From NCBI RefSeq assembly GCF_900116195.1, contig NZ_FOZW01000006.1:248001-312000 (forward strand): a DNA stretch of 64,000 bases, read 5' to 3'. The stretch's first letter is position 1, and the number at the start of each line of letters is the position of its first letter. The stretch comes from Alloyangia pacifica (GTDB lineage: Bacteria > Pseudomonadota > Alphaproteobacteria > Rhodobacterales > Rhodobacteraceae). A program made the translations under genes and the position numbers. Of the stretch, positions 29,725 to 39,309 are shown piece after piece. The notes under the pieces are model-generated. The model made no database searches. It was not told where the DNA came from and saw only the letters and a program-made list of their open reading frames with translations.

Positions 29725-30225
29725 TCAGCCCCGGCGCAGCCCGGTCTCGACCAGCATGCCGCGCCGCTTGGCCTCGTAGTAATAGCCCTTGGCATAGAGC
29801 CCGATGGCCGCGTCGGGATTGCCATCCGACAGCAGCCAGGCGCCGCGCAGGTATTTCACGCCATATTCGAGGTTGGTATCCGCATCGAGCAGCTCGCGCG
29901 GCTGCCCCTGGAAGCCCATGGTGCGCGCGGTGGCGGGGAGGATCTGCAGCAGCCCATAGTAAGGGCCGTTGCGCGCCTCGGGGCTGTGGGTGCTCTCGCG
30001 GATCGCGAGACGGTGCACCAGCCGCCGGGGCACCTCGTAGTAATCGGACCACCGGTTGATCGAGGCGCGCAGCTCGGGCGTCTCGTTCGGGTAGAGCGGC
30101 GGATCGAAGCGCGTCACCTCGAGCTGCTCCTCCTGCTGCACGGCACAGGCAGAGAGTGGCGCCACCAGCGGCAGCAGAACGAGCGACAGCCAGGCGCGCC
30201 GGGTCATTTCGGTTTTTCGGGACAT
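29725..30225 (-). CDS. Lytic transglycosylase-like lipoprotein
   Basis: 166 aa SLT-domain protein. An N-terminal hydrophobic segment ends in LSAC, a lipobox, so it is probably an outer-membrane-anchored lipoprotein. The SLT core has VHRLAIRESTHSP (catalytic Glu), GPYYGLLQILPATARTMGF and NLEYGVKYL. It would cleave peptidoglycan glycan strands. ATG 30225 chosen; a GTG at 30237 is possible and ATG 30207 would also keep the lipobox. Confidence 0.82.
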   Translation of the reverse strand: MSRKTEMTRRAWLSLVLLPLVAPLSACAVQQEEQLEVTRFDPPLYPNETPELRASINRWSDYYEVPRRLVHRLAIRESTHSPEARNGPYYGLLQILPATARTMGFQGQPRELLDADTNLEYGVKYLRGAWLLSDGNPDAAIGLYAKGYYYEAKRRGMLVETGLRRG

Positions 30226-30365
30226 TCCGAATTCCACGTAGCCTCAGATGCGCCCTGATACTCCCATCGCGCGCGCCGGCCTATCCTGCACGATGGCATA
30301 TGAGCGGAAGCGCGCCGGTCCGGCCGGGCTTGCCAAAGCCGGTGCCGCAGACCAGTTTGCCGGCC

Positions 30366-31220
30366 ATGACACGCACATTGCTCACCCTCGGCCACGGCTA
30401 CTCGGCCGCTGCCCTCGCCCGCCGCCTTCTCCCGCAGGGCTGGCGCATTCTCGGCACCCACCGCAATCCGGCCAAGGCGCCGGATGTCGCGGCGCAGGGG
30501 GTGGAGCCGGTGCTCTGGGAGCGCGCCGCGCTGGAAGAAGCGCTGGCACAGGCGAGCCACCTGCTCGTCTCCGCCGGACCGCGCGACACGGGCGATCCGG
30601 CGCTGGCCGAGATCGGCCCCGCCATCGCCGCGCGGGCGCCCGCGCTGGACTGGGCCGGCTATCTTTCGACCACCGGGGTCTACGGCGATCACGGCGGCGC
30701 CTGGGTCGACGAGAGCACGCCGCTCTCCCCCGGCACGGCGCGCGGCCGGGCGCGGGCCGAGGCCGAGGCCGCCTGGCAGGCGATCCAAGGCCTGCCGCTG
30801 CACATCTTCCGCCTCGCCGGCATCTACGGGCCGGGCCGCGGCCCCTTCGAAAAGGTCCGGCAGGGCACGGCGCGGCGCATCGTCAAGCCCGGGCAGGTGT
30901 TCAGCCGCATCCACGTGGCGGACATCGCCCAGGTGCTCGAGGCCTCGATCCGCCAGCCGCGCCCCGGGGCGATCTACAACCTCTGCGACGACGATCCGGC
31001 CCCGCCCGAAGACGTTTTGCTGCACGCTGCCGAACTTCTGGACCTGCCGCCCCCGCCCGAGGTCGCCTTCGACGACGCCGAGCTGGGCCCCATGGCACGC
31101 AGCTTCTATGCCGAGAACAAGCGCGTGCGGAACGACCGCATCAAGGACGAACTTGGGGTGACGCTGCTCTACCCCGACTACCGCGCGGGACTGGCCGCGC
31201 TGTTAGGCGACGAGACCTGA
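30366..31220 (+). CDS. NAD(P)-dependent epimerase/dehydratase-like protein (YeeZ type)
   Basis: 284 aa extended SDR. It begins MTRTLLTLGHGYSAAALARR with a variant Gly-rich cofactor motif (GHGYSA), has the YLSTTGVYGDHGGAWVDE block, FRLAGIYGPGRGPFE and a C-terminal NDRIKDELG segment, as in YeeZ-like proteins annotated as sugar-nucleotide epimerases. The YxxxK motif is not obvious, so catalytic activity is uncertain. ATG 30366 follows no strong ribosome site but fits the fold. Confidence 0.78.
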   Translation: MTRTLLTLGHGYSAAALARRLLPQGWRILGTHRNPAKAPDVAAQGVEPVLWERAALEEALAQASHLLVSAGPRDTGDPALAEIGPAIAARAPALDWAGYLSTTGVYGDHGGAWVDESTPLSPGTARGRARAEAEAAWQAIQGLPLHIFRLAGIYGPGRGPFEKVRQGTARRIVKPGQVFSRIHVADIAQVLEASIRQPRPGAIYNLCDDDPAPPEDVLLHAAELLDLPPPPEVAFDDAELGPMARSFYAENKRVRNDRIKDELGVTLLYPDYRAGLAALLGDET

Positions 31221-31240
31221 GCCCGCGCCGCGCTTGCCGC

Positions 31241-31301
31241 TTCCACATGGCTGAAATATCCCGGGGGAGCCCGCCGCAGGCGGGCGGGGGCAGCGCCCCC
31301 T
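31241..31301 (+). repeat. 3' intergenic stem-loop element, copy C
   Basis: TTCCACATGGCTGAAATATC, G run, hairpin GCCCGCC-GCA-GGCGGGC, then GGGGGC-AGC-GCCCCC, the last part identical to copy A while the first hairpin differs in sequence but keeps full pairing. It begins 21 bases after the epimerase-like gene's stop, same orientation, and ends before the convergent queF. Confidence 0.7.
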
Positions 31302-31313
31302 GACCCCACCGGA

Positions 31314-31778
31314 TCAGCCGCGCCCGCGGTAGGGCGGCACACCCTGGTCGGGGATCCACACGCCCTCCGGCATCGGGCCTGTCTGGTAGAAGACGTCGAT
31401 CGGAATCCCGCCGCGTGGGTACCAGTAGCCGCCGATGCGCAGCCATTGCGGGTCGAGAAAGTCGACCAGCCGCCGGGCGATGGAGATGGTGCAATCCTCA
31501 TGAAAGGCGCCGTGGTTGCGGAACGAGCCGAGGTAGAGCTTCAGCGCCTTGCTCTCGACCAGCCAGTCGCCCGGAACGTAGTCGATCACAAGGTGGGCGA
31601 AATCGGGCTGGCCGGTCATCGGGCAGAGCGAGGTGAACTCCGGCGCGGTGAAGCGCACGTTGTAAGCCACATCGGCCTGCGGGTTCGGGACGCGTTCCAG
31701 CTCGGCCGCTTCGGGCGAGCTGGGCAGCACCGTGGCACCGCCAAGCTGCTTGAGGTTGCTGTAGATGCTATCGGTCAT
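31314..31778 (-). CDS. queF: NADPH-dependent 7-cyano-7-deazaguanine reductase
   Basis: 154 aa QueF of the short (YkvM) type, reducing preQ0 to preQ1. The nucleophile Cys52 lies in [14 protein letters not shown], followed by the [21 protein letters not shown] region in pieces, with the catalytic Asp in DFAHLVIDY. Last gene of the minus-strand queC-queD-queE-queF series. Confidence 0.95.
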   Translation of the reverse strand: MTDSIYSNLKQLGGATVLPSSPEAAELERVPNPQADVAYNVRFTAPEFTSLCPMTGQPDFAHLVIDYVPGDWLVESKALKLYLGSFRNHGAFHEDCTISIARRLVDFLDPQWLRIGGYWYPRGGIPIDVFYQTGPMPEGVWIPDQGVPPYRGRG

Positions 31779-31802
31779 TTCGGGGTCTCCGGAAACGGGA
31801 AG

Positions 31803-32510
31803 TCAGACGCCGCGCTTGTTGCCCCAGAGGAGCACATGCAGCTGCGGCAGGATGCGGGGCGCGAACCAATGGTCGGCGGTGGCGGTCTCGGTCAGCCACA
31901 GCAGCCGGTCGGCCAGGCTCTGCGGGTCGACCGGCACATCGGGGTCGACCTCCGGGTTGCCGGGCTGCAGGTAGAGCGGCAGCTCGGGGTGCCGGGCGTG
32001 GGCGTCCTTTGCCCAGTCGTAGTCGCGCTGGTCGAAGATCACGATCTTCATCACCACCTGCCGCGCGCCCCGACCCGCGGCGACGCAGGCGGCAAAGGCG
32101 TCCCAATCCACCGTCTCGCCACTCGACGGCGGCTTGGGGCTGAGCACCAGCGTGTCGAGCCGCCCGAACCACGGGCGCGCCACCGACCCCTGCGTTTCGC
32201 AGGCAAAGCGGTAGCCCTCCGCCCGGCCCATCTCGATCATCGGGCCAAAGTCCTGGATCGCCGGGTTGCCGCCGCTCAGCGAGACGGTGATCGGCCGCCC
32301 GCCCGAGAGGCGCGTGACCTCCCCCCAGACCTCTTCGTCGCTCATCGGGATCCAGCTGTGGCGATAGGCGCTGTCCACCGCGTGCAGGCTGTCGCACCAG
32401 CTACAGCGATAATCGCAGCCGCCAGCGCGGACAAAGACGGTGGGCTCGCCGATCAGCACGCCCTCGCCCTGGATCGTCGGGCCGAAAATCTCGGCAATGC
32501 GCAGACCCAT
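31803..32510 (-). CDS. queE: 7-carboxy-7-deazaguanine synthase
   Basis: 235 aa radical-SAM enzyme that rearranges 6-carboxytetrahydropterin to 7-carboxy-7-deazaguanine. The N-terminus [20 protein letters not shown] is characteristic and the cluster cysteines lie in [23 protein letters not shown] follows in the SAM-binding part. It starts one base after the queD stop. Confidence 0.94.
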   Translation of the reverse strand: MGLRIAEIFGPTIQGEGVLIGEPTVFVRAGGCDYRCSWCDSLHAVDSAYRHSWIPMSDEEVWGEVTRLSGGRPITVSLSGGNPAIQDFGPMIEMGRAEGYRFACETQGSVARPWFGRLDTLVLSPKPPSSGETVDWDAFAACVAAGRGARQVVMKIVIFDQRDYDWAKDAHARHPELPLYLQPGNPEVDPDVPVDPQSLADRLLWLTETATADHWFAPRILPQLHVLLWGNKRGV

Positions 32511-32511
32511 G

Positions 32512-32880
32512 TCAGGCCGCCAGCGGCGCGGGCCGGTACTCGGCCCAGGTCTTCGGCGTCTCGCTGACCTTGACCGAGGTGGTCTCGGGCCAGCGCGCGG
32601 CGCACCACTCGTAGAAATGCAGCGCGAGGTTCTCGGCGGTCGAGGCGACGTTCAGCACGTCATTGAGGTGCCGGTGGTCGAAGCACTCGTCGATATAGGC
32701 CTTGAGCGGCGCCAGCTCGTGGTAATCGCGCACGAAGCCGTCCGAATTCAGCTCGCGCGCCGCCAGCTCGACCACGACGATGTAGTTGTGCCCGTGCATC
32801 CGGGCGCATTGGTGATCGCCCGGCAGATGCGTCAGCTGGTGCGAGGCGGAGAAGTGAAATTCCTTGCTGATCCGGAACAT
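32512..32880 (-). CDS. queD: 6-carboxy-5,6,7,8-tetrahydropterin synthase
   Basis: 122 aa QueD, PTPS-like fold. Zinc histidines are in FHFSASHQL and MHGHNY, and FDHRHLND and PTSENLA-like [13 protein letters not shown] complete the signature. Cys in [10 protein letters not shown] is the catalytic position. Its ATG overlaps the end of queC, so translation is coupled. Confidence 0.94.
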   Translation of the reverse strand: MFRISKEFHFSASHQLTHLPGDHQCARMHGHNYIVVVELAARELNSDGFVRDYHELAPLKAYIDECFDHRHLNDVLNVASTAENLALHFYEWCAARWPETTSVKVSETPKTWAEYRPAPLAA

Positions 32881-33581
32881 CACGCCTCCTCCCGGCTGGC
32901 CACGGCCTGCACCCAGAAGTCGGGGTCGGCGTAGACGGTGGGATCGGCGACGCCCGCCAGATGGAACGCCTCGCGGCGTTCGACGCAGGTGCCGCAGCGC
33001 CCGCAATGGGTCTCGCCGCCCTTGTAGCAGGACCACGTCTCGGCAAAGGGCGTACCGTGCTTGGCGCCTTCGGTGACGATGTCGGCCTTGGTGCGGGTGA
33101 CGAAGGGCGTGTAGAGCGACACATCCGCGTAGCCGTCGAGCGCCGCGCGCTGCATGGTCTCGAAGGCGCGGGTGAAGCCCGGACGGCAGTCGGGGTAAAT
33201 GAAATGATCCCCGCCATGCACGGCGGTGGCAACCGCCTCGTCGCCGTTGGCCGCAGCGACGCCGAAGGCGATGGCCAGCATGATGGCGTTGCGGTTGGGG
33301 ACCACGGTGATGCGCATGGTCTCCTCGGCGTAGTGCCCGTCGGGCACGTCGATGTCCGAGGTCAGCGCCGAGCCGGTGAGCGCCGCGCCGATGGTGCGCA
33401 TGTCGATGCGGTGGAAAGGCACGCCGAGGCGCTCGGCCGCGGCCTTGGCGAAGTCCAGCTCCTTGGCATGGCGCTGGCCGTAGTCGAAGGAGACGAGCCG
33501 GGTGAGCTCGTGCCTTGCTGCGACCATATGGGCGAGCGAGACGGAATCCAGCCCGCCGGAGCAGATGACGATAATCTTCAT
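32880..33581 (-). CDS. queC: 7-cyano-7-deazaguanine synthase
   Basis: 233 aa QueC, ATP-dependent conversion of carboxy-deazaguanine to preQ0. The PP-loop is SGGLDSVSLAH at residues about 8-18, FDYGQRH follows, and the zinc cysteines are in SCYKGGETHCGRCGTCVERR. Its ribosome site AAGGG is the last part of a preQ1-I riboswitch, so the pathway end product should control its translation. Confidence 0.95.
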   Translation of the reverse strand: MKIIVICSGGLDSVSLAHMVAARHELTRLVSFDYGQRHAKELDFAKAAAERLGVPFHRIDMRTIGAALTGSALTSDIDVPDGHYAEETMRITVVPNRNAIMLAIAFGVAAANGDEAVATAVHGGDHFIYPDCRPGFTRAFETMQRAALDGYADVSLYTPFVTRTKADIVTEGAKHGTPFAETWSCYKGGETHCGRCGTCVERREAFHLAGVADPTVYADPDFWVQAVASREEA

Positions 33582-33588
33582 GTTTGAA

Positions 33589-33623
33589 CCCTTGTTTTGA
33601 TGACCGGGTAGGCTGCGACCGGT
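33589..33623 (-). ncRNA. preQ1-I riboswitch controlling queC translation
   Basis: On the minus strand the order is ACCGG (P1 5' arm, 33623-33619), UCGCAG loop, CCUAC, CCGGU (P1 3' arm), CAUC, then CAAAACAAGGG. P1 is a perfect 5-bp stem and the UCGCAG loop plus A-rich ACAAAACAAGG-type tail are those of known preQ1-I aptamers such as the Thermoanaerobacter one. AAGGG also acts as the queC ribosome site, seven bases before ATG 33581. Ligand binding would pull the tail into a pseudoknot and hide the site: translational OFF control by the pathway's product. Confidence 0.9.
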
Positions 33624-33754
33624 GTGGGCGGGTCCCTAAAGGATCGGGCGCCACGGGGCAAGGGTTCATGGCCGCGCGGACACGGGGACGTGCGCGCGGG
33701 CGGGCCATGGGAGGGGCACTGCCCGGCGCGCGGTTCGGCCGGGCAACCGAAAAG

Positions 33755-33812
33755 AGGGGGGCTCCACCCCCGTCCGCTTCGCGGACTCCCCCCGGCGTAT
33801 TTTCAAAGAGAA
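33755..33812 (-). repeat. 3' intergenic stem-loop element, copy E
   Basis: Read on the minus strand: TTCTCTTTGAAAATACGCCG, G run, hairpin GTCCGC-GAA-GCGGAC, then GGGGG-TGGAG-CCCCC. It lies 34 bases after the dxs stop, in the dxs orientation. The leading box differs from the CACATGGCTGAAATATCC form but keeps GAAAATA and the G run, defining a second subtype. Confidence 0.65.
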
Positions 33813-33845
33813 GAAGCGGCGAGCGGACGGAAGCGTCCGGAGGTT

Positions 33846-35771
33846 TCAGGCGCGCTTGTTGAGGATGTCGACGCCGAGGGTGGTGAGGACCTTTTCCTCG
33901 ATCTGCTCGGCATTGAGCCCGGCCGTCGCGTACATGTCCGCGGGGCTGGAATGGTCGATGAAGGTGTCAGGCAGCACCATGGAGCGGAACTTCAGTCCGT
34001 GGTCAAAGACGCCCTCGTCCGACAGCAGCTGTGCAACGTGGCTGCCAAAGCCGCCGACCGCGCCTTCCTCGATGCAGATCAGTGCCTCGTGGTCCTGCGC
34101 CAGCTGCAGGATCAGGTCCCGGTCGAGCGGCTTGGCGAAACGGGCATCGGCGACGGTCGGCGAGATGCCGCGCGCCTCGAGCTTCTCGCAGGCCTTGAGC
34201 ACCTCCGACAGGCGGGTGCCGAAGCTGAGGATCGCGACGCGGCTGCCGGTCCGGATCATCCGGCCCTTGCCGATCGGCAGGATCTGCGGGGTCTCGGGCA
34301 TCTCGACGCCCACGCCCTCGCCCCGCGGGTAGCGGAAGGCGATGGGCCCCTCGTCATGCGCGGCGGCGGTGGCCACCATGTTCACCAGTTCCGCCTCGTC
34401 GGCGGCGGCCATGACCACCATCCCAGGCAGGTTGGCCATGAAGGCGATGTCGTAGGCGCCGGCGTGGGTCGCACCGTCAGCGCCCACCAGACCGGCACGG
34501 TCGATGGCGAAACGCACCGGCAGGCGCTGGATCGCCACGTCGTGCACCACCTGGTCGTAGCCGCGCTGCAGGAAGGTCGAATACATCGCGCAGAAGGGTT
34601 TCAGCCCGCCCGCCGCGAGACCGGCAGAGAAGGTCACCCCGTGCTGCTCGGCGATGCCGACGTCGAAGACCCGTTCGGGGAAGCGCTCGGCCATCAGGTC
34701 GAGCCCGGTGCCGTCGGGCATGGCGGCGGTCACCGCGCAGATCCGCGGGTCCTCGGCGGCGAGCTGCGTCAGGGTCTTGGCAAAAACCTTGGTATAGGCC
34801 GGCGCGTTGGAGGGCGCCTTTTTCTGCTCGCCGGTGACCACGTCGAACTTGGCGCGGGCGTGGCCGCGGTCGGCGGAGCCTTCGGCCGGGGCGTAGCCCT
34901 TGCCCTTCTTGGTCAGCGCGTGGATCAGGATCGGCCCGGTGGCCCGCGCCTTGACCGCGCGCAGCACCGGCAGGAGCTGGTGCAGGTCGTGCCCGTCGAT
35001 CGGGCCGAGATAGGAAAAGCCCAGCTCCTCGAACAGCGTGCCACCCACGGTCATCGACTTCAGCATGTCCTTGGCGCGCTTGGCGCCCTCGCGGAAGGGC
35101 GGCGGCAGCAGGCTCACGGCGCCCTTGGCCGCAGCCTTGAGGTCGTGGAACGGCGCCTCGGCGTAGAGCCGGCTGAGGTAGGAGGACATGGCACCGGTCG
35201 GCGGCGCGATGGACATCTCGTTGTCGTTGAGGATGACGATCAGCCGCTTGCCGAGGTGGCCGGCGTTGTTCATCGCCTCGAAGGCCATGCCCGCCGACAT
35301 CGAGCCGTCGCCGATCACCGCAATGGCGTCGCCGAGCCCGGTCTCGCAGGACCCGCCCAGCTCGCGCGCCATGGCAAAGCCGAGCGCGGCGCTGATCGAG
35401 GTCGAGCTATGGCCGGCGCCGAAGGGGTCATAGGGGCTCTCGGAGCGTTTCGCGAAGCCCGACAGACCGTCCTTCATGCGCAGCGTGCGGATGCGGTCGC
35501 GGCGGCCGGTAAGGATCTTATGCGGGTAGCACTGGTGCGAGACGTCCCAGATCAGCTTGTCGCGCGGCGTATCGAAGACCGCGTGCAGCGCCACGGTCAG
35601 CTCGACCACGCCAAGGCCCGCGCCGAGGTGCCCGCCGGTTTCGGAGACCGCCGAGATGGTCTCGGTACGCAGCTCATGCGCAAGGCGGATCAGCTCGTCA
35701 TCCGAGAGCCGCTTGAGATCGGCGGGCGTGGTCACGCGGTCGAGAAGGGGCGTCTCGGGGCGGGAGGACAT
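33846..35771 (-). CDS. dxs: 1-deoxy-D-xylulose-5-phosphate synthase
   Basis: 641 aa thiamine-diphosphate enzyme, first step of the MEP isoprenoid pathway (pyruvate plus glyceraldehyde 3-phosphate). [18 protein letters not shown] is the cofactor motif, [13 protein letters not shown] and [18 protein letters not shown] are family blocks. ATG 35771 fits GAGG at eight bases; a TTG at 35792 would give seven more residues. Downstream of ispA by 17 bases in an isoprenoid operon. Confidence 0.95.
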   Translation of the reverse strand: MSSRPETPLLDRVTTPADLKRLSDDELIRLAHELRTETISAVSETGGHLGAGLGVVELTVALHAVFDTPRDKLIWDVSHQCYPHKILTGRRDRIRTLRMKDGLSGFAKRSESPYDPFGAGHSSTSISAALGFAMARELGGSCETGLGDAIAVIGDGSMSAGMAFEAMNNAGHLGKRLIVILNDNEMSIAPPTGAMSSYLSRLYAEAPFHDLKAAAKGAVSLLPPPFREGAKRAKDMLKSMTVGGTLFEELGFSYLGPIDGHDLHQLLPVLRAVKARATGPILIHALTKKGKGYAPAEGSADRGHARAKFDVVTGEQKKAPSNAPAYTKVFAKTLTQLAAEDPRICAVTAAMPDGTGLDLMAERFPERVFDVGIAEQHGVTFSAGLAAGGLKPFCAMYSTFLQRGYDQVVHDVAIQRLPVRFAIDRAGLVGADGATHAGAYDIAFMANLPGMVVMAAADEAELVNMVATAAAHDEGPIAFRYPRGEGVGVEMPETPQILPIGKGRMIRTGSRVAILSFGTRLSEVLKACEKLEARGISPTVADARFAKPLDRDLILQLAQDHEALICIEEGAVGGFGSHVAQLLSDEGVFDHGLKFRSMVLPDTFIDHSSPADMYATAGLNAEQIEEKVLTTLGVDILNKRA

Positions 35772-35788
35772 GGGGTGCACCTCTGGCG

Positions 35789-36658
35789 TCAATTGCTGCG
35801 GGAGATAACGAAGCGGGCTGCGGCCCGCAAGTTTTCCGCCCGGTCTGCATAGGGAGATAGCGCGTCACAGGCCTCGTCCACCAACTGCTGCGCGCGCAGC
35901 TTCGCGGCATCGAGCCCGAGCAGCGAGACGAAGGTGGCCTTGCCGCGCTCGGCGTCCTTGCCGACGGCCTTGCCCATCATCGCCGCGTCGCCCTCGACGT
36001 CGAGGATGTCGTCGGCGATCTGGAAGGCGAGGCCGAGCCGGTCGGCATAGGCGGTGAGCGGCGCGGGGTCGACCTCGGCCAGCCGCGCGCCAGCCTCGGC
36101 GGACCAGCGGATCAGCGCCCCGGTCTTGCCGGCCTGCAATGCGGTGATCTGCGCAAGGTCGAGCGGCACATCGGTGCGTTCGGCGGCCATGTCGAGCGCC
36201 TGCCCCTTGACCATGCCGCGCGCGCCCGCCGCCCGGGCCAGCGACAGCGCGAGATCGGCCCGCACCTCGCCGGAGGGATGGCAGCGCGGGTCGCTCACCA
36301 GCTCGAAACCGAGCGCCTGCAACGCATCGCCGGCCAGAACCGCCGTCGCCTCGTCCCACTTGCGGTGAACGGTCGGCAAACCCCGCCGCAGGTCATCGTC
36401 GTCCATGCAGGGCAGATCGTCATGCACCAACGAATAGGCATGCACCGCCTCGATGGCGCAGGCCGGCCAGATCGCATGCCCCTCGGGCACACCGTGCAGC
36501 CGGGCCGATTCCAGCACCAGATAGCCGCGCAGCGCCTTGCCCCCGCGGGTGGCGTAGCCCATGGCCTCGACCACCGGCAGCGCGTCGTGCTCGTCCAGAA
36601 CGCTTTCGAGGTGGGCAGCGACCGCCGCCGCCGCACCGACCAGGGACTCTGCAAACAT
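35789..36658 (-). CDS. ispA: Farnesyl/geranyl diphosphate synthase
   Basis: 289 aa trans-prenyltransferase. First Asp-rich motif in [14 protein letters not shown] and second in FQIADDILD, with [10 protein letters not shown] near the start. The two-residue insertion in the first motif (DDLPCMD) is the bacterial FPP synthase type II form. Lies between xseB and dxs, giving C15 precursors for quinones and carotenoids. Confidence 0.92.
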   Translation of the reverse strand: MFAESLVGAAAAVAAHLESVLDEHDALPVVEAMGYATRGGKALRGYLVLESARLHGVPEGHAIWPACAIEAVHAYSLVHDDLPCMDDDDLRRGLPTVHRKWDEATAVLAGDALQALGFELVSDPRCHPSGEVRADLALSLARAAGARGMVKGQALDMAAERTDVPLDLAQITALQAGKTGALIRWSAEAGARLAEVDPAPLTAYADRLGLAFQIADDILDVEGDAAMMGKAVGKDAERGKATFVSLLGLDAAKLRAQQLVDEACDALSPYADRAENLRAAARFVISRSN

Positions 36659-36664
36659 GGGGGC

Positions 36665-36907
36665 TCAGAGCCCCTCGACCGGCTTGGTGCCCGTGGGCTC
36701 GCCGTTCGCGTCGAGGGTGATGGCGGCGACCTTCTCCTCGGCCGCCTTGAGCTTGGTCTCGCAATGCTTCCGCAGCTCGCTGCCGCGCTGGTAGAGCGAG
36801 ATCGACTCCTCCAGCGGCACCTCGCCGCGCTCGAGCTGGGTCACCACCTGCTCGAGCTCTGCCATTGCCTGTTCAAAGCTCATTTCCGCGACGGGGGTGT
36901 CAGTCAT
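36665..36907 (-). CDS. xseB: Exodeoxyribonuclease VII small subunit
   Basis: 80 aa protein with the XseB signature MSFEQAMAELEQVVTQLERG and SISLYQRGSELRKHCE. It forms the long helical stalk of the ssDNA-specific exonuclease VII; the large subunit XseA is outside the window. Overlaps the deacetylase gene by four bases and is six bases from ispA, so all four genes are one operon. Confidence 0.94.
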   Translation of the reverse strand: MTDTPVAEMSFEQAMAELEQVVTQLERGEVPLEESISLYQRGSELRKHCETKLKAAEEKVAAITLDANGEPTGTKPVEGL

Positions 36908-37830
36908 CTGCCTGCCTTGATCAATTCTTCTACGTGCACCCGGGCCGAGTCCGCGAGCGCGCGCAGATCATAGCCACCTTCGAGAACCGAGACCACCCGC
37001 CCCTGCGCGGAGCCCTGCGCAATCCGGCACAGCTCGTGTGTGAGCCAGCCGAAGTCTTCCTCTCGCCAGTTGAGTTCGGCCAGCGGGTCATCGGCATGGG
37101 CATCGAACCCGGCGGAAATGATGATCAGCTCGGGCTGGAACCCCTCGAGGCGGGGAAAGGCATGGGCTTCGTAGGCGGCGCGCATCTCGGCCCCGCCGCT
37201 GCCCGGCGGCAGCGGCAGGTTGAGCACGTTGTCGTGACCGCCGGTCTCGCTGGCCGCGCCGGTGCCCGGCCAGAGCGGATATTGCTGCGAGGTGATCACC
37301 AGCGCGCGCGGCTCGTCCCAGAGCAGCGCCTGTGTGCCGTTGCCGTGGTGCACGTCGAAGTCGACGATGGCGACGCGGTCGAGCCCGTGCCGGTCGAGCG
37401 CGTGCTTGGCCGCGATGGCGGCATTGCCGAAGAGGCAAAAGCCCATCGGGGTCTCGGCCTCGGCGTGGTGGCCGGGGGGACGGGTGGCGCAGAACGCCGT
37501 CCTGGCCTCGCCCGCCAGCACCGCGTCCACCGCCCGGACCGCGCCGCCGACCGCGCGCCGCGCCGCCTCCAGCGAGCGCGGCGAGAGCCATGTGTCCTCG
37601 TCGAGCGGGATGAGCCCCTCGCCGGGCAGCGCCCCGGTCAGCCGGTCGAGATAGGCCTGCGGGTGCACGCGCAGGATGTCGCGATCCTCGCAACGCGGGG
37701 CGGCGATGCGCAGCAGATCGAGACCCTGCAGCGCGTGCAGCACGTGATCGAGACGGGCCACCTGTTCGGGGTGGCCATCAGGCGTCAGATGATCGAGACA
37801 GTCGGCATGGGTGATCAGCGCGCAGCCCAT
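36904..37830 (-). CDS. Histone deacetylase family protein
   Basis: 308 aa zinc hydrolase of the HDAC/acetoin-utilisation/acetylpolyamine amidohydrolase superfamily. Metal and catalytic residues are visible in RPPGHHAE, FCLFGNAAIAA, IVDFDVHHGNGTQ and SAGFDAHADDPLAE. Bacterial members deacetylate proteins or small amides; substrate unknown here. ATG 37830 starts the family sequence (MGCALITHADCLDH). First gene of the xseB-ispA-dxs operon. Confidence 0.88.
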   Translation of the reverse strand: MGCALITHADCLDHLTPDGHPEQVARLDHVLHALQGLDLLRIAAPRCEDRDILRVHPQAYLDRLTGALPGEGLIPLDEDTWLSPRSLEAARRAVGGAVRAVDAVLAGEARTAFCATRPPGHHAEAETPMGFCLFGNAAIAAKHALDRHGLDRVAIVDFDVHHGNGTQALLWDEPRALVITSQQYPLWPGTGAASETGGHDNVLNLPLPPGSGGAEMRAAYEAHAFPRLEGFQPELIIISAGFDAHADDPLAELNWREEDFGWLTHELCRIAQGSAQGRVVSVLEGGYDLRALADSARVHVEELIKAGR

Positions 37831-37940
37831 CGCAGCCCTCCTCCGGTTGCGGGTTTGGTGCAGCAGAGCGCGATTCCGAAGAAGGAACAAGGGGGCGGGG
37901 CCCGCGCCCGGCCGCGATCAGCGCCGCGGTGCCCGACAGC

Positions 37941-38645
37941 TCAATCCGGCGCCAGCATGTACCCCGCGCCGCGCACGGTCTGCAGGTAGCGCGGCTGCTT
38001 CGGGTCGCTCTCGATCTTGCGGCGCAGGCGGGTGATCTGCACGTCGACCGCGCGTTCCTGCGCCTGCCCCTTGTCGCGGCCCAGTTCCTCGACCAGCCGC
38101 GTCCTGCTCAGCGCCTCCCCCGGCTTGGCGGAGAAGATGCGCATCAGTTGGCTCTCGGTCGCGGTGAGCCGCACGAGATCGTCGCCGTGCCACATCTCGC
38201 CGCGCTCGATGTCGTAGCGGATCGGGCCGAGCGTCAGCAGTTTCGGCTGCATCTCGGCGGCGGCGGGGGCTTCGGGCATGCGTCGCAGGATCGCATTGAT
38301 CCGCAGCAGCAGTTCCTTGGGCTCGAAGGGCTTGGCCAGGTAGTCATCCGCCCCGGCCTCGAGACCGGCGATCCGGTCCTCGGTCTCGCCCCGGGCGGTC
38401 AGCAGCATGATCGGCGTCTGGCGGGTCTCGCGCAGCGCGCGGGTGAGGCTGATGCCGTCCTCGCCCGGCATCATCACGTCGAGCACGATCAGGTCGAAAT
38501 CGAGCCCCGCGAGGAGCCGCCGCGCATGCGCCGCATCACGCGCCGCGCTGACAAGAAAGCCGTGTCGGATCAAGAACTTCTGAAGCAGACTCCGGATGCG
38601 TTCGTCATCATCGACGATCAGCAGGTGGGCGTCGGGATCGCTCAT
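37941..38645 (-). CDS. petR: OmpR-family response regulator, PetR-like
   Basis: 234 aa transcriptional regulator. Receiver domain with DDD at 12-14 and the phospho-acceptor Asp56 in LIVLDVMMPGEDG, Lys in YLAKPFEPKEL, then a winged-helix DNA-binding domain (RAVDVQITRLRRKIE). Its ATG overlaps the end of a MarR-type gene, the arrangement of petP-petR of Rhodobacter capsulatus, which were linked to cytochrome bc1 gene expression. No histidine kinase is adjacent. Confidence 0.82.
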   Translation of the reverse strand: MSDPDAHLLIVDDDERIRSLLQKFLIRHGFLVSAARDAAHARRLLAGLDFDLIVLDVMMPGEDGISLTRALRETRQTPIMLLTARGETEDRIAGLEAGADDYLAKPFEPKELLLRINAILRRMPEAPAAAEMQPKLLTLGPIRYDIERGEMWHGDDLVRLTATESQLMRIFSAKPGEALSRTRLVEELGRDKGQAQERAVDVQITRLRRKIESDPKQPRYLQTVRGAGYMLAPD

Positions 38646-39154
38646 CCGCGGTTCTCCCGCAGCCGCTGGTACTGGCGCTGCATCTCGGGGTCCATCATCG
38701 CCTCGAGCACCTGCTTGAAGCCCGCAACCGCCTCGGGACCGACCTGCCGATAGGCCGAGCGCATGCGGGCGCGCTGCGCGTCCGAGAGCTGCTTTTCCAG
38801 CGCGTCGCCCGCCTCGGTCAGATAGAGATGACGCTCGCGCTTGTCGGCGCGGCCGACGCGGCTTTCGACCAGCCCGTCCTCGACCAGCGTGCGCAGCACG
38901 CGGTTGAGCGACTGCTTGGTCACGCCGAGAATGTTCAGAAGGTTGTTGACCGTGGTGCCCGGCGCGCAATGGATGAAATGGATCGCGCGGTGATGCGCCC
39001 GACCGTAGCTGAGCCCTTGAAGGATCCGGTCCGGGTCCGCGGTGAACCCGCGATAGGCGAAGAACATCGCCTCGATCCCCTGCCGAAGCTGTTCATCGGT
39101 CAGGTAGAGAAGCGACTCACCGCCCAGAACCTGACTTGCCGACGCGTCTGCCAT
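38642..39154 (-). CDS. petP: MarR-family regulator, PetP-like
   Basis: 170 aa winged-helix protein with the MarR core: LLNILGVTKQSLNRVLRTLVEDGLVESRVGRADKRERHLYLTE in pieces. ATG 39154 follows AGAGGG. The overlap with the response-regulator gene mirrors petP-petR. Divergent from ilvE; the shared 155-base region is AT-richer than its surroundings. Confidence 0.8.
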   Translation of the reverse strand: MADASASQVLGGESLLYLTDEQLRQGIEAMFFAYRGFTADPDRILQGLSYGRAHHRAIHFIHCAPGTTVNNLLNILGVTKQSLNRVLRTLVEDGLVESRVGRADKRERHLYLTEAGDALEKQLSDAQRARMRSAYRQVGPEAVAGFKQVLEAMMDPEMQRQYQRLRENRG

Positions 39155-39309
39155 AAATCCCTCTGCGTTCGTTTTCTGCACTTTAAGTCAGCGTTGTTGA
39201 CATTCCAATAGCGAACTGTTAGCGAGTCGCAGTTTTTGCGCAACATTATGTCCGCTTCGGACGTAAGAGACGCAACTAATGCAAAGCGCCTATGTGAAGG
39301 AGATGACCC
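39155..39309. promoter_or_regulatory. Divergent promoter region petPR / ilvE
   Basis: Toward petP (minus): TTGGAA, 17 bases, TAAAGT. Toward ilvE (plus): TTGACA (39197-39202), 16 bases, TTAGCG, a weak -10. A small hairpin GTCCG-CTT-CGGAC lies at about 39251-39263. AAGGAGATGACCC is the strong ilvE ribosome site. PetP/MarR proteins often bind such divergent regions, but no clear palindromic operator is seen. Confidence 0.4.
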
